Positions 10,038-22,785 are shown, numbered from the stretch's first letter. The stretch is DNA of 64,000 nt from Pyrus communis (GCF_963583255.1 NC_084817.1:12220121-12284120); one strand, 5' to 3'. Notes: generated from the sequence alone by a model not told the origin. Program-made: numbers and translations.

Positions 10038-13000
10038 CTTATGGGACAATTTGCAGTTGGGATTGGAACATAAACCCTTCAGAAACTTTGTGCAGACTGC
10101 AACTTTAGAGGGGTCATGGATATAGGGACATTTTCCATCATCCTTAATGCACTTCCCAAATCTTGTAAAAAAACTGACAGTAACCGCAGTCTGGCCGTGT
10201 GCAAGCTCCATCGAACTCTTTCACTAGCCAACATGCGAGTTCGTTTCTTCAAATTCCTAATAAGCTGATTACCATTGCCAATCCCTAGATATCTGCCAAT
10301 CACCACCAATTGGCATTCACATTTGCTTGTATTAATTTCAAGAATTTATCGTTATGGCATAAATGATAGCAACTTACTCATCATTGCGAATCACTAATCT
10401 CTTTGGAACATAAGATCTCTTGGGATCTTTTTATGGATTGAGCACAGCAGAGCTTGAGGATTCGCCATCTATACACAATACCCTCATTAATCAGCCTATA
10501 ATATTCTTTTAGAATTGCAACATACGGGTGTATGTAACTCAAACAGGAATAGAAACGACGGTGTTCAGTGTGTGCGCACATGCTCATAAACTATATAATT
10601 AACATTAAAAAAATATAACTAAAGCTCATGTTGAAAAGGAAAGTTGATATGCACGGAAAATAAAGAGCAGCCCACCTGAAATCCTTTCAAGTGTTGGCCT
10701 TGAAGGATCCATTTTGTGCCGGACAGAACCAATGCGAAATATACATTTTCCTGCCATATCATCAGATCCTTAATAATCAACCAACATACTTTGCTGAAAC
10801 TGATTTAACTTGCGCTTTACATATACAATATTCTTGGTATTTGGAGGTGCCAAATTCCCATTATGTAGTACAGTCTGGTTTTCCAACTTATTGAGGGGGC
10901 CACTATGATTTTCCCAATTTTTGGAAGTTATCGATGAGTCCTTGACAATTGTTTGTGCATCTTTGGTGTCCAGAGAATTCATAGGATCTAACTTGGTTTC
11001 ACCACTAAGAGGCTCAGACACTGGGGATGATGCACGAACCCCGAAAGAGGTGGCCGTACAAGGAGAGAATTTGGGTGCAATAGGTAGTTGGGGTGTCGGC
11101 CTATCAAAGGGAGCATTCGTTTCTCCCGTTCTCATGAGACTTGAAGGGTTTTTCACATCAACCCTACTGTCAAATCTTGCACTCTTCTTCAACCCATCTA
11201 TACCTAAAGAGTTCAACCGATAAATGGCTGAACTAAACCCATGTGAACTTTGCAGAGCAGCAACTGGAGGTTTTCTAACGAGGCTGTTACCTTTATGCAC
11301 ATAAGAATTACTTCGAAATTTTCCATTTCTTTGTGGCAACTGCCTTTGGGGTGGAACAATACTAGAGAAAGGCATACTTACAGGAAGAGGAGATGAAGAT
11401 GGATTACCATTTCAATGCCAAGTTCGAGGCTTTGCAATATGAGTTGAAGAGGCAATCTTCATTGAGGTAGAAGAGACAAAATATGGACAACCATGCACAA
11501 TCCCACTAGTAGCTGCTTGACCCAGCTAGTTCATCAAACTAGATTCCGTGCTTACAAGATTCAAACCATGAGTTGCCTTTTTGATATCTTGCAATGACAA
11601 AGCTACTGACTTCCCCATCATTGATTTGGCACCACCTGATAATGCATTTCGTGCAGATGCATTTGAACCACCTTTAACCACAGACTTCAAATCCAATTTT
11701 TGGTCAACTTCACCAGCTTTTTCATCTGAAATTTTGATAACTGATGGACTACAAGGTAACAACTGCAAGTAAGGCACATCAATTGAAGTTTCTGGAGAAC
11801 CCTTATCTGATACTATATCACACACAAACTCCATTCCTTCATTATTAGAGTTATGAGTATATACTTCATTTTCGTTGGCGCATAGCAACAGACAATTTGA
11901 TGCAACGGGCAATTTCTCCTTAACAGAGACATAATTTGATTCCTTGTCTGTGCAGGATAATTTATTGCTTGAGTTTGGAAGCTGGACCTCTGAAGAAACG
12001 ATGCATGGAGCAGTCTCGCCATGTATCATAACTTGCTCATCTGTTGCAAACGTATCAAAAATTTCTTCCTGGTTACTTTCTGTGTCCATAATGTCAAGCT
12101 GATGACTACTTACAACCATAACTTGAGTACCAGCCTCTTTCTACTCGTTTCTCGATTGTGATGGGCAAAGGAAAGATGTATCCGGAACTGATTCTTCATA
12201 AATTGAACAGGATTCAACACCTTGGTGCTTAAAATTCAGACCATCATTAGTTAGGGCATGCCTAGCTGCTGCTACAGCTGCTAAATTATCCTCAAGTAAT
12301 ACAGTGTTTCCCTCTTGAGAAGGCATTAAATTAGCAGTAGCAGAGAGAAAATGTATGTTAGAAGCAGCAACTCGTCTTCTTGTGTTGTATCATCATTAGT
12401 CCAAGGTGCTTCTACATAAGGTGTACATTTATCTGCAGGTCTGTCAATGGTTTGAGATGTAGTCCTTACCAAATGAGAGGTGGATACTTTTTTCCTCTTT
12501 ATATACTTCGGTGAAGTTTCATTAGGATCAGAGTTAACATCACTTCTAGCTGATAACTTAGCCTCACAAATCCCAACTAGTGAGCTGTTCCTGCGCAGAA
12601 CACTGACCCCATCATTATCAGGTTCTGAGCTAATATCTAAACTTTCAACACCAGAAACAGCAACTTCTGCACTAGCATCCTTCAGGGATGAACTTACTGT
12701 TGTATACACAGAATTTTCACGTGCAGAAATATTTCTAGGCTCTACATAAGTGTTGGAAGCCCTTGAAGAGTCTAACAGAGTCCTAAATTTTCTCTCGTTT
12801 TTAATCCTAAATTTAACACTCTTACTATCTCCAATTGAACTTGCAACCTTTGAAGATGTTTTGGTGCCACAAATAACAAATGGTCTAGAGGCACCATCTG
12901 GAGATGCTTGCCTTCCAATAAAATTGACATTCCCATCATTCGAAACAATAATATTCTCATCATAATTAGTACTAACTTTTTCAGAGTTCCAGGTGGTGCC

Positions 13001-13153
13001 TCTACCATAATCAGAGTAGACAGCAAAGGTCTCCCCCGAACTTGATAAACCAACAGTCATGCTGACTTCTGTTGAAGATATAGCCTTCGTAAGTTCTTCC
13101 ACGAACCAATTTGTAGCGATGTTGGATGACAAGTTAATCCTAAGTTTGGGCAT
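10038..13153 (-). pseudogene. CCCH zinc finger protein gene, decayed and truncated
   Basis: The 3' part encodes TRFGKCIKDDGKCPYIHD, then KFLKGLCSNPNCKLSHK, typical of the nuclear CCCH finger arrays related to Arabidopsis C3H7. Upstream frames (10770-11375, 11526-12119, 12141-12326 and 12326-13153) give a long Ser-rich N-terminal region in consistent order. A plausible donor (CAG/GTGGGC) lies at 10675. Disabling changes include in-frame stops near 12139, 11528, 11417 and 10768, frameshifts near 12370 and at a T-run near 10165, and loss of every finger after the second (the exon ends at a donor-like AAG/GTTTACC at 10038). A solo LTR sits at the 5' edge. Genes of this type normally carry about five fingers and act in RNA metabolism. 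The copy is almost certainly non-functional. Confidence 0.8.
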
Positions 13154-14535
13154 AAATGTAACAACCCAAAAATTAATTCAGAAGCTAACAGTAGTGGTCG
13201 GCCAAATATAAGTCATGGTTAATCTTTACGCTTTTAACCAAAATAAATTTCTTTCCTTGACAATTATTCACAAAATTAAATTTCGGTTATTTTATGGTTG
13301 CATCTAACCTTCTTGTTAGACTGCCTACGTACCCTCAAACGGGATCAAGCCATTCGTAATACACTATTCAATTAAATCGTTTCCGAAAATATTCAAGTAA
13401 CAAATATATTCAATACTAGATTCAAACAATTGAATCACATCAAACATATACCAAAAATGAAATCATAATATCAAAATTAGCGTAAAAAGGCAGCATCGGC
13501 CCACTGGCCATGCGCCATCGTAAATTTCCTGCGACCGGAAACCTAATTTTCCGACGAACTCCAAAAATTTCCAAATTTTACAAGCATATAGAGCTAAGTG
13601 AGAAAAAAAAAAAATTTGTACCTGAACCAAAGTCCAATTCGGCCGGGAAATACCTGAAATTTTCCTCCATCTATTAGAAACCCTATAAATGGGGTGTTCT
13701 CGATTCGACGCCAAAACAAACTCCGACTCCTCAACCAATGCATGGGACTTGTTCCTGAGGTTAAGGGGAGTCTATTAGTGTGGTGGTCGACTGTATTACC
13801 TTAAGAAATGGCAAATCACCACCATGCACCCCACGAACTCGCTGGAGAGTTCATCATGAAACCAAGGCCAAATTGACTCTGGTTTTTGATGAAAATGGAA
13901 GAGAAGAGGTCGACGATAACTTTTCAGGTGGTGCCTCAATGCAATTCGCCAGAATTTGGCCAAAGAAAGCATCAGATTCCATGGTTTCTGTCGGGTCGGT
14001 TGCAAAGGGAAACAGGTCGAGGGATCAGGTTCCCTCCTTCCCCTCATTTCCTTTTCTCCCTATTAGCCCACTCACTCTCTCCTTTCTTTCTTTTCTTCTC
14101 TCCTCTCTCCATCACAGCCACACACATGGCATCACAGATGGTTGCTCCAGCAAAGTTGGAGCCTTCTAGATAAGTGGTCAAATGACCATGTTGCCCTTGC
14201 CTTTATTCGTTTATATCTCCTTCGTTATTACTCCGTTTCGTGAACATTTTTATCCTACAAACTTATAGGATCACCCTCTATCCAAATATGCCAAGAAATA
14301 CTAAGAAGCATATAAGGATAAAATCGTCCTCGTATAAATATGTTTAGCCAACTAGGGGCATTTTCGTCCTTTCACTTATTGAACAAATATACGAGTTAAA
14401 TATAAATACGTCGTAACTCTGATTACAACTACAGAATATTTAATAATAAAATCTAGGAACGGAATTTCACATTTTCCCCATTTGAATTTTATAATTAAAG
14501 TACATATTTAAAAATAATCTGGGTATTACAATAAA
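13152..14535. mobile_element. Solo LTR with 5-bp target-site duplication
   Basis: The LTR itself runs 13157-14530 (1,374 bp). It starts TGTAACAACCC and ends GGGTATTACA, a short imperfect inverted repeat bounded by TG and CA. It is flanked by ATAAA on both sides (13152-13156 and 14531-14535). No internal domain is present, so it is the product of LTR-LTR recombination. It lies directly upstream of the first methionine of the CCCH pseudogene. The frame on the far side (14536 to about 14620, minus strand) stays open in phase when the LTR is ignored, so the insertion may be within the former coding region. Confidence 0.85.
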
Positions 14536-15631
14536 GGCACCAGTTTTTATATTCTGGTGACCCAGCCTATGTGGTCTTTGGTCCAATCTTGGACCACCAA
14601 CAATTTTCAACCCCTGATTCTTTTAGACATTATTTATTGGGTTTTATTAATTTTTTACCCATTTTCTTTGTTGGCCCGCAATCCAACAACAACCCATTTC
14701 TTAGGCCTTGAAGACGTACATGCATTTATCTATTTCATATTTCTTCATATATATTGTGTTTTCTTGTAGGAACCGAACCTGAAGTTCATAAAAATTCGAA
14801 CCCACAGTTTTCGAACAAAGAACCAGGAAAACCCGACACCAAAGGTGCCACAACCTGCTCCCGATGCCTTGAACTTCAAAAACAAAGGCAAAGCACTTGA
14901 CACCATGAATGCGAATATGAGTTATTGTTGTGGTTCAAATGACCATTGATCCCGTGTATGTCGAGCTCCTGCCAATGTCGTAGCTGAGTATCATTCTCGT
15001 CACCAGAAATTTGAATCAAACTTTGCTCAAGTGGTGGAACCTGAAACTATAAAGATGGTGGTTTCTGACTTTTATGAAGCAACTGCTCCGATGGAAGAAT
15101 AGATTCTTAGACATTGGACCACATGTTGGCTGAATTCCCTATGTGGCCGAACCCCCTACGATTTTTGTTTAAGTTTTGAACATTATATTTAATTTGTTGG
15201 TGTCTGTTTTTATGGATTATTTTCTTGAACAATACTGAATGCATGAATTTTTTTCAATTTCCTTATACTTGTGATCAATTCAATTAATTTATTTCTAGGT
15301 ATGTTTAGTGGGGAAGTTAGTATTTTGGAAGATAGTGCACCCACGCACACCATTTTGCATGATTGCATCTATTTTACTAATTTCATACCTAAAATAACCC
15401 TTTAAGGCTCTCCTAACCTGATTGAGGGGTATGGTGTTGCCCGACTAATGTTGTCCAATGGTACTATCTTGACCATTAAAGAGGCTTTTTATTCTCCACA
15501 TTCTGGAAGAGCGTTGTTGAGTTTTCTAGAGTGAACGAATATCAAACTAAAACCTTTGTAGAAAATGGAGTTGAGTTTCTTTGCATTACTTCCTATGAAT
15601 ATGGCTAGAAACGTACTCTAGAGAAGATAGA

Positions 15632-16033
15632 GTGTCTCCCAATTGGATTGTACACTACAACCATCCGTTCTATAAGGAGCCATTATGTGGTCAGACCTAT
15701 CTTGGGGCTTGCAATCAAACTTTGGTATGGCATGATCGATTGGGACATCTTGAATATAGTATGATGTGCTGTATCCTCAAAGTTCCACATGGGCATCTCC
15801 TTATTGAAGGATTAGGCTACATTCCCAAGGATTTCTTATGTCAAACTTGTTCACTAGGTAGGTTAATTATAAAACCATTACAAACAAGATTCTCATGGAT
15901 CCTCCATTCTTCAAAGAATTCAGGGAGACATTTGTTGTCTGGTCAACTTCCTTGTGGAATATTTAGATACTTTATTGTATTGGTTGATTCTTCTACACAT
16001 TGGTCACATGTGTTTCTTGTCCACAAGAAATGA
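15632..16033 (+). pseudogene. copia GAG-pre-integrase / integrase N-terminal fragment
   Basis: The frame includes LVWHDRLGHLEYSMM and, about 40 residues later, FLCQTCSLGR. Together they give the H-x-H...C-x2-C zinc-binding pattern of the GAG-pre-integrase domain. A short following stretch (YFIVLVDSSTHWSHVFLVHKK) resembles the first strand of the integrase core, but the leading catalytic aspartate region is disrupted. The frame ends at a stop at 16031. It belongs to the copia relic at 14768-18422. Confidence 0.75.
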
Positions 16034-17255
16034 TGCATTATCTTAACTCCTAGCTTAAATTATTAAGGTAAGGGCTCACCACCCTAATTATCCAATCCAG
16101 TCGATTTAATTGGATAATGCTAGAGAATTCACATCGAAAGCCTTCGATGACTATTGCATGTCCATCAGAATTGAAGTAGAAAATCTTGTATCCCATGTTT
16201 ATACCCAGAACAGCCTGATATAAACGTTTGTTAATTACTTCAATTAATCACTTGGACTTTGGTCATGTGAACCAAACTTTCGATTCCTACCTGGGCCATG
16301 TAATACTTCCCACAACGATGTTGGTATGCCTGAGGCCCCTTCACGACCTAACCTCATACCGCTTTTCAATTGGTAATTGGATATGAGCCCGACATCTCAC
16401 GTCTGCATGACTTTGGTTGTGCAGTCTATGTGTCGATTGCGCTTCTTTATGTACAAAAATGGGTCCTAACAAAGGATAGAAATCTATGTCGGATATAATT
16501 ATCCTTAATCATTCGTTACTTAGAACTTTTGACAGATGATCTTTTTACCGCTCGTTTCGCAGATTGTTACTTTTATGAGACAGTCTTCCTGCCATTAAGG
16601 GGAGATAAGAATGTGACCGTTTCAAAAGAACAATGTGAATTATTGTGTATGACTCCCACTATGTCTCATTTAGATTTCTGGATAGCTTAATCTGAAATTG
16701 AAGTGCTAAGAATCCTAGATCTTTAGAGCGTTGCTCAAAGCTTGTTGGATACTTTTACCGATCTAGTGAAAGTGACAAGATCATATATACCAGTTGTAAA
16801 TATGCCAGCAAAGATCGACGTACCGTACGAGCATTGAACCCGTGTCCCATAAGGATTGGACGCCATAGGCGCGTTGAGCAAATTACACCACCTCATGGAG
16901 TTCCCAACACTCTAGCGGCCAGCCAATCATCCACTCCCACCTAGAAGCGTGGTAGACCACTTGGTTCAGAGGATTTACACCCTTGAAAGAGGAAATCCAT
17001 GGCACAAGCTAGTGAAATTAAAGTGAATCTGACCATCGCTTACTCATCCTATTTGATACATAAGCAAATTCTAGATTATGGAAGTGTCCTGGAAGAGAAT
17101 AATCCACCTCCCAAAAATCGAGAGATTTTGGTCCACTATGTTAGCTTGGATAATATTTGGGTAAGGAATGAGATGCTAATCAACAATGCATTAGCATATG
17201 CAATATTTATTGAAATTATGCAGAGTGATGACATTGAACCCCGTACTATTGATGA

Positions 17256-18200
17256 ATGTTGACGTCAAACATATTCAGGGTAATTCTTATACCTTCACAT
17301 GTGAAGCATGTTGGTTACAAGTGGGTTTTCATAAGAAAGCAAAATGAGAAGAATCACATTTTGAGATACAAGGATCGTCTTTTTACTCAAGGATTCTCTC
17401 AACGCCTGGAATTGACTATGACAAAACTTATTCGCCAATTATGGATGCAATAACATTTCGCTACCTTGTCAGTTTGGTTATTTTCAAAAAGCTAGACATG
17501 CAAGTCATGGATGTGGTAACCACGTATCTTTACAGGGATTTTGATACAGAAATCCACATTAAAGTTCCAGGAGGACTCCATTTACAGGATCAAATAGTTC
17601 TAGACTTTGGAATACCCTCTTGATCAGATTGAGGTGTTCACTCTACGGGTTGAAGAAATCCGGATGGATGTGGTACAATCATTTGAGTGAGTATTTGACT
17701 AGTCAAGGATATGTGAACAACAAACTATGCCCTTGCATGTTCATTAAGAAGTCACATTCTGATTTTGCGATACTTGTAGTTTATATCGATGACATGAACC
17801 TCATCGTGACTTTGAAACACTTGAGAGAATCACTACGCACCTAAAGTCAAAATTTGAGATGACAGATCTAGGAAAAAATAGAAGTTTTCTAGGCTTGGAG
17901 ATCGAGCACTATTTGAATGGTATTCTTCTTCATCAGATGAACTACACCCGTAAGGTGTTGCATCATTTTAATGAAGATAAAGCAAAGCCTTCGAGAACTC
18001 TCATGATCCTTCGAACGCTAGACCCAAAACGAGATCTTTTCCGCCCTAAATACGATGAGGAAAAGGTCTTGGAACCAAAAGTTCCTTACCTTAGTGCAAT
18101 TTACGCATTATTGTACTTAGCTCACTGCACTAAATTGGACAGCTCATTCGCTATGAATCTTTTAGCGAGATACAGCAATAAACCTACACGCAGACACTAG
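17256..18200 (+). pseudogene. copia reverse transcriptase, broken
   Basis: Overlapping frames carry VGYKWVFIRKQ, YKDRLFTQGFSQR, the SLYGLKKSGWMWY box, and the catalytic YIDDMNLI motif near 17787, then MTDLGKNRSFLGLEIEHY typical of copia RT. Frame changes near 17440 and 17620 and stops near 17622 and 17842 separate the pieces. The DD pair is retained although the protein cannot be made as one chain. Confidence 0.85.
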
Positions 18201-18423
18201 ACAGGTGTTAAAGACATCTTCCACTACCTCAAAAGTATGATGGATTTAGGTTTGTTCTATCTCTATGAATTCTCAAGTGGATTGGTTGCCTTTCTTGGTT
18301 CTCGAATTCACCCTTTGTTGGTTATGCTGACTAGCATGTTCCCAGATTAGTGACGACAAGTCGACTTTCTCAACTTTGCCAAACCTGGTGTTGCATTTAC
18401 TTGAGCATTTACACACTCAAGGG

Positions 18424-18973
18424 TGAGTATTATAAATATTTTGTAATTGTGATTGTGTAAATTTTAGTGATTCTTCCCCTATAAGATTGTAAGGCACTGA
18501 CATATGGAGAATCACAACAATCCCTAAGCATTCTACCATTTGCCCACTCTCTCTACTATTGTCGCACCCTCTCTCTACCTCAGATAAAATAGATCACAAC
18601 ATGTTTTGAATTTTGATCGGCTTCTAAAGCAAGACATGTCTCACAATTCAGTTTATTTTTTCTTTTTGTCAAACTTGAGAAACCTCAATTGTCAGTTCTA
18701 TGGTTTATACACTAGATTTTTTCACTATTAATTTTTTTTTATCTGAAACAGAAGGTGCGGCAACAATAGAGAAAGTGGAGAAATTGTAGAATTCTTAGGG
18801 ATTTTATGATTCTCCCTATGTCAGTGCCTTTATTTATAGTAAACCAAGAGGAAAGGTATACCTTCTCCTCCAAGTAAAATCCTATAGGGAAAGAATCACT
18901 AGAATAATGGACAATCTAGAATCCAAATCTAACTAGGATTTACACAATCACATATTTTCTCATATTCATAACA
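18424..18973. repeat. Inverted pair of copia LTRs (tail to tail)
   Basis: The left half is a plus-oriented LTR starting TGAGTATTATAAAT after the polypurine tract. The right half is a minus-oriented LTR ending CATAACA at 18973. Matching landmarks are GTGATTGTGTAAAT (left) with its complement ATTTACACAATCAC (right), and AAGGCACTGACATATGG with its complement near 18830. The right copy keeps the TATA-like CTATAAATAAAGGCAC on the minus strand. The left copy lacks that promoter section by internal deletion. Arms of roughly 100-200 bp could fold into a hairpin. Confidence 0.75.
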
Positions 18974-20110
18974 TTGTTGAAATTATAAATTATAAATTTT
19001 AAGGTTTAACAGTTTCAAAATCCAAACTATCTTATATTCCGGAGAAATACAAATTTTTTTTTTTTTATCATTACTGTACCAATGTTTAAACTTTTTCAAT
19101 TTTCTTAGCACTCTCCCCCAAAAACAACCCTAAAACATTTCATTCCCTAATTTTTAGAATGTTTTTCTCTTTCCCCAACCCGTTATCGCTTTTGCTCTTT
19201 ATTATGGGTTTTATTCTCGACTGCTATTACTCTGGACTTGTGTTTCTATGTTCTTTGAGTAGGTCTTAATTTATTCTGAGCTTATCTCAGGTCTAGAATT
19301 GATGCCTTTTTTCTTTTTCTAGAAATTATCATTCATCACGACCCTAGGCCTATAACTCACCTCATAGGGTGCCTCCTTAAAGGATCTTCTTCAGTAGCAC
19401 ATTTTTAAAGTGCTTTTTTCAAGTTTTTTTTCCTCACCAACCTACATTTACCCCCATTTTTCGTTCATTTATTTGGTCCTTCTTTTAGGTGGTGATGGTT
19501 GGTGTGGCTGGTTTAGTAGAGGTGGCTGCTTTCCCTTCTTAGATCTTTTTTTTATTTTTATTTTTTATTTTTATGTGTTGCTCTTAGGGTCCTAATTCGG
19601 TGTAATTTCAATATGTGGGTTAGACTTTTTGCTTGGTTGTTTTGGACTCCCCATGTGAGTTGTCCTTACATTGTATTAACTTTTTCTTTTTAATGAAAAT
19701 TGGAATCACTTTAATTGGGAGAAAAACAATAAAACTTTTGTATTTTTTGGGTAAGCAAACTTTTTATTGCACACCAAAAAAAAAAACATACAAATACACA
19801 ACCCACGGGTCCAAAGATGACTTATAGACTACAAAAGGGCCTAACAACAAATTCGGCCCAAAAAGCAAAACAGAACATAGCAACTAGAAAGTTCCACTAC
19901 TTCTGCCGCCAACATTGAAGTTCCGATCCACTTAAATCCTCACCCATAACCGAGCAACACCTCATCAAACGCAACATCCAAATCCGATAAGCTTCGCGAG
20001 CATAGCCACGAAGTAAGGATAGCCATCAAGTAAGACATAGAAGTCAACTGTCAAGATGAAGTCCGTGGAAACCCACGAACAATAGTGCAGGAAAAGGCAG
20101 ATAGCTAAGA
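18974..20110. other. Intergenic, no gene seen
   Basis: AT-rich DNA with homopolymer runs (A and T tracts near 19055, 19550 and 19780). Short open frames here have no recognisable motif and low-complexity composition. A poly(A)-like run at 19778-19788 may be the tail of an old non-LTR insertion, but I cannot define its ends. Confidence 0.4.
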
Positions 20111-20165
20111 GAAAGTGCTTGTATAAGCTCGCTCAGACAAAAGAAAAATTTAGCTATCTGCCCAA

Positions 20166-20406
20166 CATAGATATTGAAATAATGTCACGTGATATAACTT
20201 TTGACTCGTATTTTTACATATTCCACATATTATACAATACTCTCACATTTGGTGCCTATAATTTATTGGATTTTTTTGTGTCAAACATAGATATTGAAAC
20301 AATGTCACGTGATATAACTTTTCACTCGTATTTTTACATATTCCACATTTTATACAATACTCTTACATTTGGTGCCTATAATTTGACTGGATTTTTTTGT
20401 GTAACT
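20166..20406. repeat. Two-copy tandem duplication, 120-bp unit
   Basis: Units at 20166-20285 and 20286-20406 both start CATAGATATTGAAA and contain TGTCACGTGATATAACTTTT. They differ at about eight positions. Each holds a CACGTG-overlapping palindrome (TCACGTGA). No coding role is apparent, although the frame stays open across both copies. Confidence 0.92.
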
Positions 20407-20449
20407 TTTTTTTTCTTTTTTTTTTTTTGTGTTGGGGGGGGGGGGGGGG
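20406..20449. repeat. Poly-T / poly-G tract
   Basis: Two T runs are followed by GTGTT and sixteen consecutive G residues (20434-20449). On the minus strand this is a C16 then A-rich tract. Length here is probably polymorphic and error-prone. Confidence 0.9.
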
Positions 20450-20464
20450 AGGGAAGGTGAATTT

Positions 20465-20580
20465 AGCGTCACAATAGACTAGCAATAATGTGGTTCAAAT
20501 TCGCCTTTGGCGAGAATTGAATCTAAGATCTCTCACTTACAAATTAAGAGAAATACTATTAGACCGTAGTACTAAGTGGC
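20465..20580 (-). mobile_element. SINE-like dispersed repeat, copy 1
   Basis: This segment matches 31662-31788 over most of its length, including CTAGCAATAATRTGGTT, GAGAATTGAATCTAAGATCT and TAGTACTAAGTGGC. On the minus strand it holds a degenerate tRNA A-box-like stretch (GTCTAATAGTATTTC) and B-box-like stretch (AGATTCAATTCTC) about 30 bp apart, as in tRNA-derived SINE heads. The SINE assignment is inference. The dispersed-repeat status is directly visible. Confidence 0.55.
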
Positions 20581-21073
20581 TTTTGTGTCACATTTGGTGC
20601 CTATGATTTAACTTATTGCTAATAGTGTGAGGTGGTGGTGCAATTATTTGTCTAGGGAAATTCTCTCTATTTCAGCTAAGGAATAGCACTCTCATCAAGC
20701 ATGTGATACTCACAACCAAAGTGGACAACCATGGTACAACAAATAGTCCTTTTATTTCACCTTCATATCTTGTGGTGAAATTTATGGATGTTGTGGACAT
20801 GACCAAAATGGGTTTTGAGGTGTCGGTGAGGTTCATGGGGAATTTTGGTCCACAGAAGTGGTGGCGGTGGTGGTGGTTGTGGGTTGTTGGGAGACCGCCA
20901 TGACTTTGGAGGCATAAGAAAGATCTAGCACCATGTGATTTGTGTTATTGGAAAAGAATCTAACAGCGCAGTATGGTTCACTAACGTTTATTACTAAGTT
21001 GGAGGGAGGATAATGACTTCCATTTGCATTGCCCTTTTCTTTTGTTAGATTATGGACATTGTGGTTCACAAAG
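20581..21073. other. Intergenic, no gene seen
   Basis: Unique-looking DNA. A 78-codon minus-strand frame at 20833-21069 has a Thr-rich end from a GGTGGT repeat and no motif I recognise. I do not call it a gene. Confidence 0.35.
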
Positions 21074-22785
21074 CTTGAAACCTATATGTAATTGTGTATG
21101 TATGTACTCAAAAGTAGAAATACTTAGGTGGTATCTCCATCGCATACCCCTTTCTCTTTATGTATCTCCTGTCTGATGAAAGCAACATAAGAGAGAATTT
21201 GATTTGTTACCGATTGTATGTGTCCATCTTTTTCATCACATGAATAACACATAATGAGAGATATGGAAAGACGGTTGTATTCATCTGGCCCAAGAATATC
21301 TTGAAACTTAGAAAAAGGGGGAATGCAACAATTTCATGTAAGCTAGAAATTTATATGTAAATTATGTATGTATGTACTCAAAAGTATAAAAACTTAGGCC
21401 ATCTCCAATCGAAAGAGCTAAATATAATCCCGTCCGTAGTTATGTGCTTGCAAAATTATTTTTAAACGAACAGTGTCAGACCATACTCATAAACCATCTC
21501 AACCGAATGGGCTAAATATAGCCCTCTCAATAATTTATTAGTTTTAAGTTTATACATTCAATTTATTGGTTATTTTAGTTACACTACCTTTGGATGTTTT
21601 CAAATCTAGCTATTGAATTTGAATCAATCATTGCGATTGAGGAGCTGAACCCCTAAAAAAGGGCTAAAAGGAGGGCTACATTTGGCCAACCTGGTGCCCC
21701 TTTGGCCAAATAATGGTTTGGTGGGCACCATAAAATTATAGTCCAACTATCGGTTGAAGATGAATTTTTGAGCAAATCAAACCAATTTTGACTTTTGAAC
21801 CTTTAGCCCTCTCTATTGGAGATGGTCTTATGTACCCATTGCATACCCTTTCTTTCTAGAGTATTTATGATTTATAACCAAAATTAAGCCCCCAAATTCA
21901 CAAATATCAGTTTTATAAAAAATTTCAAATATAGCAAAAAATTAACTTGAATAGACTTAAATATCTTGAAATGAAACACTCTCAAATCCCATGACATTGC
22001 AAAATAAATATTCTCTCCAATCTCCATACACCATGAAAGGCCATGGAAAGCAGCATGTATTTTCAGTTTCTGGTTTTTTTGCCATCTGGGTCCAATTTCT
22101 TAAGGGATAGTGGAATAAATCATGTTTAATGAAATTGTCCCCCAATAATAACCTGCATAGGAATCAGTAGTTCTGCAAATGTTTTTTTGGTAGCAAGAGG
22201 GGCAAATCAAAAGATTAAAAAAGACTTGCTGGACATATTGAAATCCTAATCTCATAACCACCAAACCCGGCCATTAGAGAAGAAAACAAAGATTAATGGA
22301 TTATGATATATCAATCACTACTGTGAAAAATGAAATCGTATTAGGTCTAGTGATCGAATTTCAGAGAAAGATGTGAGAATTTGCAAGTGTCCTCCATTAA
22401 TTCGACAATGCCCGCAACTTGTTTACCAATCACCAAACTATGAATTCCAACCCAGAATATTTGAGAGGATGTCATTGTATTAAGGGCATTTAGGTCATTT
22501 CAGGTGTAATTTTGGATATATTTGAAATATGTTATAAAAAATGATACTCATGAAATGAAGGGTAAAATTTTGGTTAAAAATGATAAATACAGTCATGTGA
22601 ATCTTTTTCATTGATAACAGAAATGAAAAAAAGAGTATAACTTATCACGGATACATATAGTCATGTGTATCTTTTTCATCACATGTATAGTGATGTAATG
22701 AGAGACATTAATGAATACACGATTGTAAACAATTGGCTCAAGAATTTTTTGAGACAGAGAAGGGGTAAGCAACAGTTTTATGTAA
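21074..22785. repeat. Diverged local duplications around a MITE
   Basis: Two kinds of segment recur. Copy pair one is 21074-21172 and 21342-21396 plus 21831-21860, sharing GTATGTATGTACTCAAAAGT and CGCATACCC-like sequence. Copy pair two is about 21216-21344 and 22653-22785, sharing ATCTTTTTCATCACATG, AATGAGAGA and the AAGAAT...AAGG...GCAACA stretch. The order suggests an old tandem duplication later split by the MITE. No coding sequence was recognised. Confidence 0.7.
21394..21830. mobile_element. Tourist/PIF-Harbinger-like MITE with TTA duplication
   Basis: The element at 21397-21827 (431 bp) begins GGCCATCTCCAATC and ends ATTGGAGATGGTC, imperfect inverted repeats. It is flanked by TTA on both sides (21394-21396 and 21828-21830), the target duplication of PIF/Harbinger transposons. 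It has no open frame of note. The related unit at 21074-21172 lacks it and so resembles an unoccupied site. Confidence 0.8.

Larger units (their letters stand above)
14768..18422 (+). mobile_element. Decayed Ty1/copia retrotransposon internal domain
   Basis: This plus-strand stretch contains, in copia order, a gag zinc-knuckle region (about 14900-15100), GAG-pre-integrase (15632-16033), a variable linker (16800-17260) and reverse transcriptase (17256-18200), then a polypurine-like ACACTCAAGGG before an LTR start at 18424. Stops and frameshifts break every domain, and most of the integrase core is unrecognisable. The 5' LTR was not found. The element is inactive. Confidence 0.8.

Noticed and set aside
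10038..13153. Intact multi-exon CCCH gene
   Set aside because: Several stops and frameshifts fall inside what should be a single long exon, and the later fingers are missing.
18424..18973. Foldback MITE
   Set aside because: The inverted halves contain a copia polypurine tract, LTR start and TATA region, so they are two LTRs.
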